Of a stretch of 8,973 nt of DNA, positions 1 to 6,682 are shown piece after piece. The notes beneath the pieces are model-generated. The model saw only the letters and a list, made by a program, of their open reading frames with translations. It had not been told where the DNA came from and did not search any database. The translations under genes and the position numbers were made by a program. This stretch comes from CAYNLG01 sp964397995 (GTDB taxonomy: Bacteria > Planctomycetota > Phycisphaerae > FEN-1346): positions 1-8,973 of the forward strand of contig CAYNLG010000110.1 in NCBI GenBank assembly GCA_964397995.1, in the 5' to 3' direction. Each line of letters begins with the position of its first letter. The first letter of the stretch is position 1.

Positions 1-533
1 ATGACCGGCGCCCGGCTGTCGACGTCCAGGAGGTCCTCGCTCGCGGCCACGCCGGCCACCTCCCGGAGCACCGCCTCGCGGTCCAGGGCCTCCAGGACCC
101 GCTCCGCCTGGCCGGTACGCCGCTCGTAGGCGGCGTTGACCGCCCGCAGGACCTCCGCCCGGGGCGCCAGCGTCGGCACCACCGGCCGCCCGAGCGCCCG
201 GGCCAGGTTCTCCAGTGCCGGCCAGGACGCCAAGTCGGCCAGCGCCGCCAGCACCTCCCCGTTCGCCGCGACCAAGCCCATCAGGGCGTGCCGCCGGGCG
301 AAGCCGATGGGCACCCGGTCCAGGAACGCCGGGCTCGCGGGCATCCGGCCAAGGTCGTCCAGGTACGCCAGGCCCAGCGCGTCGGCCAGGGCCGCCAGCG
401 CCGTCCCCTCCGGCACGTCGGCCTCCCGCACCGCCGGCGCCGAGACGGCCTCGGCCTCGCCGAAGCGGGCCGCATAACCGTCCCCCAGGCGGGTCCGCAT
501 CGCCCCCGCCAACGCCCGGTGCACCTCCGCCAT
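1..533 (-). CDS. gspE: Type II secretion ATPase GspE, N-terminal part, runs off the left edge
   Basis: I translated this directly from the minus strand. It starts at ATG 531-533 and stays open for 177 codons to the window edge. GspE is the cytoplasmic hexameric ATPase that powers pseudopilus assembly in type II secretion. Only the N-terminal MshEN/T2SSE_N-type domain is present: residues about 55-140 contain FLDRVPIGFARRHAL and the alternating-hydrophobic pattern of that domain. The visible end, DLLDVDSRAPV, matches the linker that normally leads into the ATPase domain of GspE. The Walker A and B motifs would lie beyond the window. The gene follows the secretin fragment by 29 bp on the same strand, as in a gspD-gspE operon, and GGAGGG lies 8 nt before the ATG. 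A PilB-type pilus ATPase is the alternative, but the secretin neighbour and the linker favour GspE. Confidence 0.82.
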   Translation of the reverse strand, partial: MAEVHRALAGAMRTRLGDGYAARFGEAEAVSAPAVREADVPEGTALAALADALGLAYLDDLGRMPASPAFLDRVPIGFARRHALMGLVAANGEVLAALADLASWPALENLARALGRPVVPTLAPRAEVLRAVNAAYERRTGQAERVLEALDREAVLREVAGVAASEDLLDVDSRAPV

Positions 534-541
534 CGGTCCAG

Positions 542-547
542 CCCTCC
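542..547 (-). promoter_or_regulatory. Ribosome binding site of gspE
   Basis: GGAGGG on the minus strand lies 8 nt before the ATG at 533. It supports this start over further upstream codons of the same open frame, which overlap the end of gspD. Confidence 0.6.
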
Positions 548-562
548 GCGTCTGAGTAGCGG

Positions 563-1261
563 CTACCGCATCAGGAGCGGCTCGCTCGCCGGGACCTCCG
601 GCGGCAGCCCCGCCACCTCCAGGTCCCGCTCCGAGAGGTACCGCAGGTCCTCGAACGCGTCGTCCCGGAGGATGCGCGGCCGGATGAAGACGAAGAGCGT
701 CGTCTGAATGTCCGTCTCCGCCCGGTTCCGGAAGAGCGCCCCCAAGAGCGGCACGTCCGCCAGCAGCGGCACCTTGCTGATCGTGTCGCTGACGTCCCGC
801 CGCGTCAGGCCCCCGACCACCACGGCGTGGTTGTCCGGGACGGTGACCGCGCTTGCGACCGTGTCGGTCTGGCGCGGCGGGGGGATGCCCTGGCCCCCCT
901 GGCCGGTGAAGCTGTTCAGCGTGATCGAGTAATCGAGCAGCAGGTGGTCGCCCTCGCTGATGTGTGGCGTCACGGAGATGTTCGTCCCGGCGGAGGCGTA
1001 CCCCGCGAACGAGGTCGTCGCCACCGTGTCCGAGGCGTTCACGCTCGTAAATGGCGACTCGGCCACGCTCGAGAGCGTCCCCGTGGCGTGGTCGTTGACG
1101 AGCACCTTCGGTGCCGAGAGTACCCGGGCCCGGGCGTCGGTCGCCAGGGCCCGCACCACCACGTCCACCGACCCGGAGTCCAGCACCACCGCGTTCAGCC
1201 CCGCCAGCGAGAGCACCACCACCGGCGACGCGTCCGACCACGCCAAGGACCGCGTCACCAA
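563..1261 (-). CDS. gspD: Type II secretion secretin GspD, C-terminal fragment (5' end missing)
   Basis: The protein is the membrane-embedded secretin domain of the outer-membrane channel of type II secretion. Visible hallmarks are VLSAPKVLVNDHATGTL, then VTPHISEGDHLLLDYSITL, then VVVGGLTRRD, then the end motif KVPLLADVPLLGALF followed by TTLFVFIRPRILRD. The C-terminus is intact and ends at 563, just before gspE. The N0-N3 periplasmic domains and the signal peptide expected of a protein of roughly 600 or more residues are absent. The frame can be read upstream only to a stop at 1268-1270, and the residues before about ASPVVVLSLAGLN are antisense to the Rhs gene. The TTG at 1261 is therefore not a credible native start. 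As it stands the fragment could not build a channel. It is either a deletion product or one side of an assembly join. The domain assignment is firm, the cause of truncation is not. Confidence 0.85.
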   Translation of the reverse strand: MVTRSLAWSDASPVVVLSLAGLNAVVLDSGSVDVVVRALATDARARVLSAPKVLVNDHATGTLSSVAESPFTSVNASDTVATTSFAGYASAGTNISVTPHISEGDHLLLDYSITLNSFTGQGGQGIPPPRQTDTVASAVTVPDNHAVVVGGLTRRDVSDTISKVPLLADVPLLGALFRNRAETDIQTTLFVFIRPRILRDDAFEDLRYLSERDLEVAGLPPEVPASEPLLMR

Positions 1262-4148
1262 GTACGTCTACAACGACGCCGACCAGATCATCCAGCAGGT
1301 CGCCCTTGACGCCAGCGGCGACGGCGCCACCACCTCGGACGAGGACCAGGCCACGACCTACGTCTTCGCCATCGAACTCGCGGACAAGGGATGCCCCGTC
1401 AAGTCCAACGCCCGCCTCCGGGCCGTCATCTACCCCGACAGCGACGACACCGTCGCCAGTGATGCCCTGGCTGACAACGGCGAGTACGACCGCGTCGAGC
1501 TCACCTATTACGCCGATGGGTCACGCAAGACCGTCAAGGACCCACGCGGCGTCGTCCGCACCTTCACCTACGACGACCGCGCCCGCCTCCTCACCGATGC
1601 GGCCACAACCATCCCGGGCGGTAGCGGAGTCGACGACACCGTCCTCCGCATCGTACGGGCCTACGACGCTCTCGGCCGTCTCGACGCCATCGCCTCCTAC
1701 GATGCCGCCTCCGCCGGCAACGTCGTCAACGAGGTCGCCTACACCTACGACGCCTGGGGGAACGTGACCAAGAGCGAGCAGGAACACGACGGCGAAGTGG
1801 ACGGCAGCACCGCCGGCGTCGAGTACGCCTACGAAGACGGCGCCTCCGGCGGCGCCGCCAAGTACGTCCGCTTGGATTCCGTTGCCTATCCCAACGGCCG
1901 CGTGGTATACTACAATTATCCGGCCTCCGGCATCGGCGACGCCCTCTCCCGGGTCGACACGCTCGCCGCCGCCGCGTCGCCGACCGCCGCCCAGACGTAC
2001 GCCGAGTACACGTACCTCGGGAAGGGCACCATCGTGCGCGTCGCCCATCCGGCCACCCGATCGACCCATGCCTCCGGCGGCGACGGCCTCGTCCTCGATT
2101 TTGGCACAGACAACGGCTACGACCACTTCGACCGCCTCGGCCGCGTCGTCGAGCAGACTTGGACCCGCGTCGACGACAATGGCACCGCCCAGACGCTCGA
2201 TTCGTACACCTACGGCTACGACCGCGCCTCCAACTGCCTCTACCGCAAGAATGAGACCGAGAGCACCCTCTCCGAGCTCTACCACGCCGACAACGCCACC
2301 GCCGGCCAGGAATACGACGGCCTCGGCCGCCTGACGATGTTCCAGCGCGGCACGCTTGCCCAGGACGCGCGGAGCATCACCACCAACGTCGACCACAACC
2401 AGGCCTGGACCCTCGACGCCCTCGGCAACTGGCCCGAGTTCAAGGACGACGACGACGGCGATGGCTCCTGGGACCTCGACCAGAACCGGGCGCATAACAA
2501 GGTCAACGAGATCGCCGGCAACGGCGGCGACCCGATCTGGCCGGAAGGCGGGAGCGGCGGCTGGGTCGATCCCGTCTACGACGCCGCCGGCAACATGACC
2601 TTCGCCCCCCGCCCCGGCGACGAAACCACCGCCACCGAGGCCCTCCACCTGGTGTACGACGCCTGGAACCGGCTGGCCGAGGTCTGGGAGGACGACGGCG
2701 ACGGCACCTTTGAGACCAACCAGGACACCTGCACGCTCCGCTACCGCTACGACGGCCTCGGCCGCCGCATCCGCCGCCTTTACAAGCCGCCGATCCCGTT
2801 CCTGAGTGTGCGGGAATACTACTTCAGCACCGCGTGGCAAGTCCTCGAAGAGCGCTCCGCCTCCGTCTCCCCGCCCCAAGGCGAGCCCGCCGTGGCCACG
2901 GCCCCGGTCCGCCAGACCCTCTGGGACCTCCGGTACCTCGACGCCCCCGTCCTGATGTGGCACGATCTGGACGCCGACGGCACCCTCGGCGAGGCCGGCG
3001 AGGTCGTCTACGCCTGCACGGACGCCAACTTCAACGTCACGGCCCTGGTGCGCGGCCACGCGGATGACGCGATGCTGGGCCAGGTGGCCGAGCGCTACGT
3101 CTACGAGCCCTACGGGGCGGTGACCGTCTACAACGGCGGCGGCGACATGGACTTTCAGGAACGGACCGATTGGTCCCTCGACTCGAACCACACGAGCGAC
3201 TGGGGGAACACGATCCTCTACTGCGGGTACCGGTTCGACCCGGAGACGGGCCTCTATCACGTGCGGCACCGAGTGCTGCATCCGACGCTCGGGCGGTGGG
3301 TGCAGCGGGATCCGATCGGGTATGCGGATGGGATGAGCCTATATGAGCATGTCGGCAGCAGGCCGGTTGGGCGGACCGACCCGGGGGGCCTGACCAGCGT
3401 GCGAGCTGAAGCGCACGGTGGCCTTGGACTGGGGCCCAAAATCCGAGTGCCAGGCACCCGGAATGAGTATGAGCAAGACCAACTTAACATTCCTTCGGAG
3501 CAACGATACACAGGCATATGTGACGCCTTCCAGAGGGACGGGGATTATTACAGTGTGACGACGTACCCGGACCGGAGAGTGGATCTGAAGACCATAACTG
3601 TCAACCCGTGCACGGTCATGGTGTGGCTCGTTCACACCCCCGCAGTCTTCGTTCGAATGAAGGTGTTCACCACCGAAGCTTGCAGTGCATTTGGGTTGCT
3701 CGCCTGTGACGCCGATAGCACAGGCGTCGCCAACGGATGGAGCAATCGCCCGGCAGAAGATCCGTACGGCGAGAGCCCCCCCGCCTACTCCCGCGGCCAG
3801 ATTCCGCAGTTCCCCATACAGGAGGGCCCAATCGGCGATGTCCCGGAGCCGCCGGCTGGCGTAGGACGAGCGAATGCAGGTTTCGGGGCAGGCATGGATG
3901 GTTTTATGGCGTTGATGGATGATGCGTGGCGAAAAGCGAGGGAAAAGGCCAGGGCCTATGCCAAGGACAAGGCGTGCTGCGTGTGTCGCGATCGGGGAAT
4001 CACGGTTGTGCTAATCCGCGTAGCTGATAGCGAGATGAACGAACCGGGATACTCAAACGTGCGAAATTATATAAAGAGACGCTTTTGCGACTCCCCGGAC
4101 GGTCGGGTATGTAAGAAGGAGGTGTTTTCTTGGACGGGACAGCCATAG
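960..4148 (+). CDS. Rhs/YD-repeat protein with unassigned C-terminal tip, 5'-truncated
   Basis: This is a large Rhs-family protein, expected to be exported and to form a beta-cocoon shell around a variable C-terminal domain. The only in-frame ATG codons before the Rhs homology are at 960 and 978. They lie in sequence antisense to gspD, so residues 1-92 are not Rhs sequence, and neither a signal peptide nor the usual N-terminal region is present. YD repeats run from about residue 95 to 620, for example YTYDAWGNVTKSEQE, EYDGLGRLTMFQ, LVYDAWNRLAEVWEDD and YRYDGLGRRIRR. Asp-rich EF-hand-like loops occur near residues 496-507, 578-582 and 669-674 and may bind calcium. The Rhs core end is clear: GYRFDPETGLYHVRHR, GRWVQRDPIGYADG and DPGGL at 811. 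The tip, residues 812-1062, is Cys-rich and less GC-biased, and resembles nothing I recognise. The 3' end overlaps the next gene by 19 bp. Confidence 0.8.
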   Translation: MCGVTEMFVPAEAYPANEVVATVSEAFTLVNGDSATLESVPVAWSLTSTFGAESTRARASVARARTTTSTDPESSTTAFSPASESTTTGDASDHAKDRVTKYVYNDADQIIQQVALDASGDGATTSDEDQATTYVFAIELADKGCPVKSNARLRAVIYPDSDDTVASDALADNGEYDRVELTYYADGSRKTVKDPRGVVRTFTYDDRARLLTDAATTIPGGSGVDDTVLRIVRAYDALGRLDAIASYDAASAGNVVNEVAYTYDAWGNVTKSEQEHDGEVDGSTAGVEYAYEDGASGGAAKYVRLDSVAYPNGRVVYYNYPASGIGDALSRVDTLAAAASPTAAQTYAEYTYLGKGTIVRVAHPATRSTHASGGDGLVLDFGTDNGYDHFDRLGRVVEQTWTRVDDNGTAQTLDSYTYGYDRASNCLYRKNETESTLSELYHADNATAGQEYDGLGRLTMFQRGTLAQDARSITTNVDHNQAWTLDALGNWPEFKDDDDGDGSWDLDQNRAHNKVNEIAGNGGDPIWPEGGSGGWVDPVYDAAGNMTFAPRPGDETTATEALHLVYDAWNRLAEVWEDDGDGTFETNQDTCTLRYRYDGLGRRIRRLYKPPIPFLSVREYYFSTAWQVLEERSASVSPPQGEPAVATAPVRQTLWDLRYLDAPVLMWHDLDADGTLGEAGEVVYACTDANFNVTALVRGHADDAMLGQVAERYVYEPYGAVTVYNGGGDMDFQERTDWSLDSNHTSDWGNTILYCGYRFDPETGLYHVRHRVLHPTLGRWVQRDPIGYADGMSLYEHVGSRPVGRTDPGGLTSVRAEAHGGLGLGPKIRVPGTRNEYEQDQLNIPSEQRYTGICDAFQRDGDYYSVTTYPDRRVDLKTITVNPCTVMVWLVHTPAVFVRMKVFTTEACSAFGLLACDADSTGVANGWSNRPAEDPYGESPPAYSRGQIPQFPIQEGPIGDVPEPPAGVGRANAGFGAGMDGFMALMDDAWRKAREKARAYAKDKACCVCRDRGITVVLIRVADSEMNEPGYSNVRNYIKRRFCDSPDGRVCKKEVFSWTGQP
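1225..1250. other. Breakpoint joining gspD and rhs, both lacking their 5' ends
   Basis: To the left, minus-strand secretin homology is continuous up to about 1225-1235. To the right, plus-strand Rhs homology begins at about 1236-1245 with DRVTKYVYNDADQ. The two genes are divergent and both lose their 5' portions here, with no spacer, promoter, start codon or IS end between them. The exact base cannot be fixed without intact relatives. Confidence 0.65.
4116..4122 (+). promoter_or_regulatory. Strong Shine-Dalgarno deciding a TTG start
   Basis: AAGGAGG, continued by TG, lies 7 nt before TTG 4130-4132. It sits inside the last codons of the Rhs gene. It is the reason for choosing the TTG start of the lipoprotein, and it suggests translation coupled to the Rhs gene. 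Confidence 0.75.
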
Positions 4149-5332
4149 GGCGCCGCAGCGGATACAGGCCTGTGGGATGTACGCTCGCTTGGACCCTGGT
4201 GTTCCTCGGAGTGGGCGTGGGCGGCTGCGTGGGGCTTGGCACACGAGGCGACCTCCCGGCCATTGAAAGGAGCGCGCCGTCGCATGGCGTAACGTTCTCG
4301 TTCGCGACGCAGCCGCTCCGTTTCTACGTGCCCGACCTCGTGAACGCCGACCTTCCCGCTGAAGCGGACGCGCGGCAGGCTCTCTTGCGCAACTACACGT
4401 GGCGGGCTGAACCTGAGACCCCGTGGGAGGGCGGGTATACGATCCGATCATTGTGCATTGAGGTGGAACGTGCCACAGGCAAACGGCTGATGTGGATCCC
4501 CGCAGAGGAGGGCGACGCGCTGCTTGCGATGTATGGGGACAGTAGTACCGTGGTTGAACCTCTGAGCACCGGCCCTGCTGAGAACACACCATTCGGACGC
4601 AGCTGCCGGCGGTGCCTGGGCGCCGTCCTGAGCCACTTGGTGGCCAGTGTGTCACGGGACACGTGGGGACCCGATGGTAAGCCGGCACTATGGGTGGCAG
4701 TGGTCGCACGGGATTGGATCTACCTCATCCGTTTGCCGCGAGCCGTGCGTGGCGAAGAGGCGGGGCGCCCGCCGCGCCTAACGCCGGGTGCTGATCCGAA
4801 GGCACAGCCGATTGAGGAAGCCTTTGACGCAAGCACGCCCACGTTCGGGCTTCTCACGGTCGATGTTCCCGCCGTGGTGCCTCACGATTGGGAGAAGCCC
4901 TCTCTTGCTGCGGCCCTGTTGTCGCCGAAAGAGGAGGCGCGCTGGTTGGACCGCGATGTTCCGATCTCTGGAGCTAAGCTGGATGTGCTGGCTCTGGCTC
5001 GGATGCTCGGACATCAGGCCGGTTTGTCGGTCAGGTGGTATCCGGATCCGGTACGGAGCCAAGAACACCAGCCCGGCGCGTCGGGCGGATTGAAGATAGT
5101 AAGACTTCCATCAGATACGGATGCGGAACGAGCGCGCATTCCTGTTCTATACAGGGAGGGGCGGGCGCCGCCCGGCACGGCCTTGGGAGCAGGTACGCTC
5201 CTTCAGATGGTGCTGTCTAAGGCAACGCGATTCGGGGTTGCAATCCGCCTGCCGGACCGGGAGGTATGGACGGCTCTGCGGACACGAGACAGCCTGATCC
5301 TGATGGCGCTGCCAGACGAAGTGTGGCGCTAA
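4130..5332 (+). CDS. Predicted lipoprotein with an internally duplicated fold, coupled to rhs
   Basis: The product is 400 residues and I do not recognise a named family. Residues 15-33 form a hydrophobic export signal ending in VGGC, a relaxed lipobox, so Cys33 is the likely lipidated residue and the protein probably sits on a membrane facing the periplasm. The rest shows two similar halves. Residues 104-123 (IRSLCIEVERATGKRLMW) resemble 283-303 (LDVLALARMLGHQAGLSVRW). Residues 161-203 (CLGAVLSHL, later VARDWIYLIRLP) resemble 355-395 (TLLQMVLSKA, later RTRDSLILMALP). This helix-then-strand pattern recalls the small STN/secretin-N-type domains, but that is only a fold-level guess. The gene starts with TTG behind a near-perfect Shine-Dalgarno and overlaps the Rhs 3' end by 19 bp. 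It could serve Rhs export, anchoring or protection, but sequence alone does not show which. Confidence 0.7.
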   Translation: MDGTAIGRRSGYRPVGCTLAWTLVFLGVGVGGCVGLGTRGDLPAIERSAPSHGVTFSFATQPLRFYVPDLVNADLPAEADARQALLRNYTWRAEPETPWEGGYTIRSLCIEVERATGKRLMWIPAEEGDALLAMYGDSSTVVEPLSTGPAENTPFGRSCRRCLGAVLSHLVASVSRDTWGPDGKPALWVAVVARDWIYLIRLPRAVRGEEAGRPPRLTPGADPKAQPIEEAFDASTPTFGLLTVDVPAVVPHDWEKPSLAAALLSPKEEARWLDRDVPISGAKLDVLALARMLGHQAGLSVRWYPDPVRSQEHQPGASGGLKIVRLPSDTDAERARIPVLYREGRAPPGTALGAGTLLQMVLSKATRFGVAIRLPDREVWTALRTRDSLILMALPDEVWR

Positions 5333-5452
5333 GCGTGCCTATGGCGAGATGGTCAATGTACGGCTGATCCTCAAAGGCAGGGCTTCGTGGCCGGAGTTGG
5401 CGGTGGCGCCGAGGCAATGGTGAGTGTGGGCGACGTTTGAAGGGCGAAGGGC

Positions 5453-5764
5453 ATGCACTCGGGTTGGCATGCTGGGCGACGGAGGTTGAGGGCGAGGAAT
5501 GGCAGGAATGCGGCCGAATCCTTGAGTCCACGGCAAGAACGCAAGGACCGCACCGACCCCACCTTCACCACCGCCTGGCAGGTCATTGAGGCGCGGTACG
5601 AAGCCGGCATCAGCGACGGGAGCGAGGACGACCCCGTGACGGACGTCCGGCGCCAGTACGTCTGGGGCACGCGATACATCGACGGCCTCGTTTGCCGCGA
5701 TGAGGACGTCTCGGACGGGTCGGGCGGCATCGATGATGGGGGATGCGTGGGGGGCGTTTCGTGA
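5453..5764 (+). pseudogene. Remnant of a second Rhs gene
   Basis: The open frame codes for 103 residues. Only the part from about 5555 to 5720 is recognisable. FTTAWQVIEARYEAG followed by QYVWGTRYIDGLVCRDEDVSDG aligns with the Rhs segment at about 2817-2970 of this window (STAWQVLEER, then LWDLRYLDAPVLMWHDLDADG). The preceding residues are basic and unlike Rhs. The frame ends in low-complexity Gly/Asp sequence with no Rhs core end (DPIG motif) behind it. It is a broken piece between conserved blocks and probably makes no functional protein. The stretch 5333-5452 between the lipoprotein stop and this frame holds no gene I can recognise. Confidence 0.6.
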
Positions 5765-5783
5765 CCCGGGGCGTTGCCCCGGG
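5765..5783. repeat. Perfect hairpin, 8-bp stem
   Basis: CCCGGGGC, loop GTT, GCCCCGGG. It lies one base after the stop of the Rhs remnant. No T-run follows, so a classical rho-independent terminator is not well supported. It more likely belongs to the dispersed hairpin repeats that follow. Confidence 0.6.
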
Positions 5784-5793
5784 CTGGTGACTG

Positions 5794-5810
5794 CGGGCCC
5801 TTTGGGCCCG
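5794..5810. repeat. Hairpin with CGGGCC/GGCCCG stem, copy 1
   Basis: CGGGCC, five-base loop CTTTG, GGCCCG. In this copy the outer loop bases also pair. The same 6-bp stem recurs at 6197-6213 with another loop. Confidence 0.55.
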
Positions 5811-5856
5811 GGACAGGGAAAGGGCGACGGTTAAGAGAGAACGTCAGACGACAGCA

Positions 5857-5889
5857 ATAGCGGCGTCGTTGCCGCCGCAGTCCATAGAA
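5857..5889. repeat. 33-bp direct repeat, copy 1
   Basis: This is identical base for base to 6085-6117, 228 bp downstream. It contains a small inverted repeat, GCGGC-GTCGTT-GCCGC. On the minus strand it encodes TAAATTPL in one frame, a peptide typical of these repeats. Confidence 0.75.
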
Positions 5890-5935
5890 GAGAACGGCAA
5901 GACGGCCCGAAGAAAACGACAGAGCGGCGAAAACT

Positions 5936-5954
5936 CACGGGCAGGATGCCCGTG
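5936..5954. repeat. CACGGGCA/TGCCCGTG hairpin, copy 1
   Basis: CACGGGCA, loop GGA, TGCCCGTG: a perfect 8-bp stem. This is the core of the dispersed hairpin repeat whose translation gives ASCP or TGILPV depending on frame. It lies 79 bp after the start of the first 33-bp repeat. Confidence 0.75.
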
Positions 5955-6033
5955 CTACGCAAGACGGCCACGGCAGAACGGCAGCGACTCCGTCGGCCAG
6001 GCAGGGCGGGGATTCGGATCGCCGCACTCCAGG

Positions 6034-6050
6034 ACCCGGCGGCGCCGGGT
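6034..6050. repeat. Perfect hairpin, 7-bp stem
   Basis: ACCCGGC, loop GGC, GCCGGGT. It sits between the two copies of the 33-bp repeat and has no second copy in the window. Confidence 0.5.
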
Positions 6051-6084
6051 AGGAAAGAGGCAAAACGGCCAAGCAACGGCAGCC

Positions 6085-6117
6085 ATAGCGGCGTCGTTGC
6101 CGCCGCAGTCCATAGAA
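6085..6117. repeat. 33-bp direct repeat, copy 2
   Basis: Identical to 5857-5889. It is followed, 64 bp after its start, by the second CACGGGCA hairpin, so the order 33-mer then hairpin is conserved between the two units. Confidence 0.75.
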
Positions 6118-6148
6118 AACGGCAACGGCGAAACGGCAAAGCAAAGCC

Positions 6149-6167
6149 CACGGGCAAGATGCCCGTG
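6149..6167. repeat. CACGGGCA/TGCCCGTG hairpin, copy 2
   Basis: CACGGGCA, loop AGA, TGCCCGTG. The stem is identical to 5936-5954 and only the loop differs (AGA against GGA). Confidence 0.75.
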
Positions 6168-6196
6168 CGACGAGACGGCGAACGACAGGCGCGGCG

Positions 6197-6213
6197 CGGG
6201 CCGGTCTGGCCCG
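6197..6213. repeat. Hairpin with CGGGCC/GGCCCG stem, copy 2
   Basis: CGGGCC, loop GGTCT, GGCCCG. The stem equals that at 5794-5810 with an unrelated loop of the same length, which suggests that the structure is what is kept. Confidence 0.55.
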
Positions 6214-6223
6214 AAACGGGCGA

Positions 6224-6251
6224 AAACGTCCTGTCAACGCAAAGTAGGAAT
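6224..6251 (+). repeat. Left terminal inverted repeat of the IS remnant
   Basis: It pairs with 6683-6710. The best-conserved part is GCAAAGTAGGAAT at 6239-6251. The stop codon of the truncated transposase (6234-6236) lies inside it. Confidence 0.5.
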
Positions 6252-6647
6252 GTCCGGTCTCCCGCCAGATGGAACTGGCCGCTTCCGGGGTGGCGGCCCT
6301 GGGGGCGGCCACCTCCACCCCGGCGCCAGGCCAGGTACCGGGCCCCCCTCGATGCCGTCGCACGCCGCCAGCGTCTCGGCCGCCAGCGTCGGCCCGAAGT
6401 CCCGGTACCGGGTCTTGACCAGGCCCAAGGTCCGGCGGACCGTCGCCTCGTCGATCCGACGGTTCGACCGCCGACCACGCCCCCGGTGCACCCGCCCGGC
6501 GTCGCCCTCGGCCCGGTACCGCGCGACCACCCGCCGAGCCTGACACACGCTCAGCCGCAGCAGCCGCGCCGCCTCCACCTGCTTCAGCCGACCGGCCACC
6601 ACGACCTTCAGCCGATCCCGTTCCTTCCGGCTCATCCGTAACTCCAC
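6234..6647 (-). pseudogene. ISNCY-family transposase, N-terminal DNA-binding part only
   Basis: From GTG 6645-6647 the frame gives 137 residues. A perfect AAGGAGG (6654-6660 on the minus strand) lies 6 nt before this GTG and decides the start over ATG 6635 or the far upstream GTG at 6701. Residues about 5-65 form the helix-turn-helix that binds the IS ends (LKQVEAARLLRLSVCQARRV, then RYRAEGDAGRVHRGRGRRSN). Residues up to about 100 contain RYRDFGPTLAAETLA, the typical start of the second domain of ISNCY transposases. After about position 6345 the homology stops and the translation becomes Pro/Arg/Gly-rich, ending in the left inverted repeat. The DDE catalytic region is therefore missing. A truncated DNA-binding product could still occupy IS ends, but that is speculation. 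Confidence 0.75.
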
Positions 6648-6682
6648 GTGCGACCTCCTTCCCAACGCCCAGGAAAGAGGTG

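Larger units (their letters stand above)
5765..6223. other. Gene-free repeat and hairpin cluster
   Basis: No credible gene lies here. The segment contains at least six perfect-stem hairpins and one 33-bp direct repeat, listed separately. Long open frames on both strands are by-products of the GC-rich repeats. Their translations contain TGILPV and ASCPW, the peptides typically produced by mistranslating this kind of dispersed hairpin repeat, known to me mainly from planctomycete genomes. Confidence 0.65.

Noticed and set aside
136..707. Plus-strand open frames at the left end
   Set aside because: They are Arg/Pro/Ala-rich and antisense to gspE and gspD, whose conserved motifs are on the minus strand.
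1521..3281. 586-codon open frame on the minus strand
   Set aside because: It is antisense to the Rhs core and its product is a monotonous Val/Gly/Ala-rich string with no domain. The plus-strand YD repeats are unmistakable.
4053..4709. 218-codon minus-strand open frame
   Set aside because: It is antisense to the lipoprotein, which has a signal sequence and a strong Shine-Dalgarno. The minus frame has neither.
5765..5783. Rho-independent terminator
   Set aside because: The stem is strong but no T-run follows on either strand, and similar hairpins recur away from gene ends.
5857..6117. CRISPR array
   Set aside because: Only two copies of the 33-mer exist, 228 bp apart, with further hairpins between them and no cas genes nearby.
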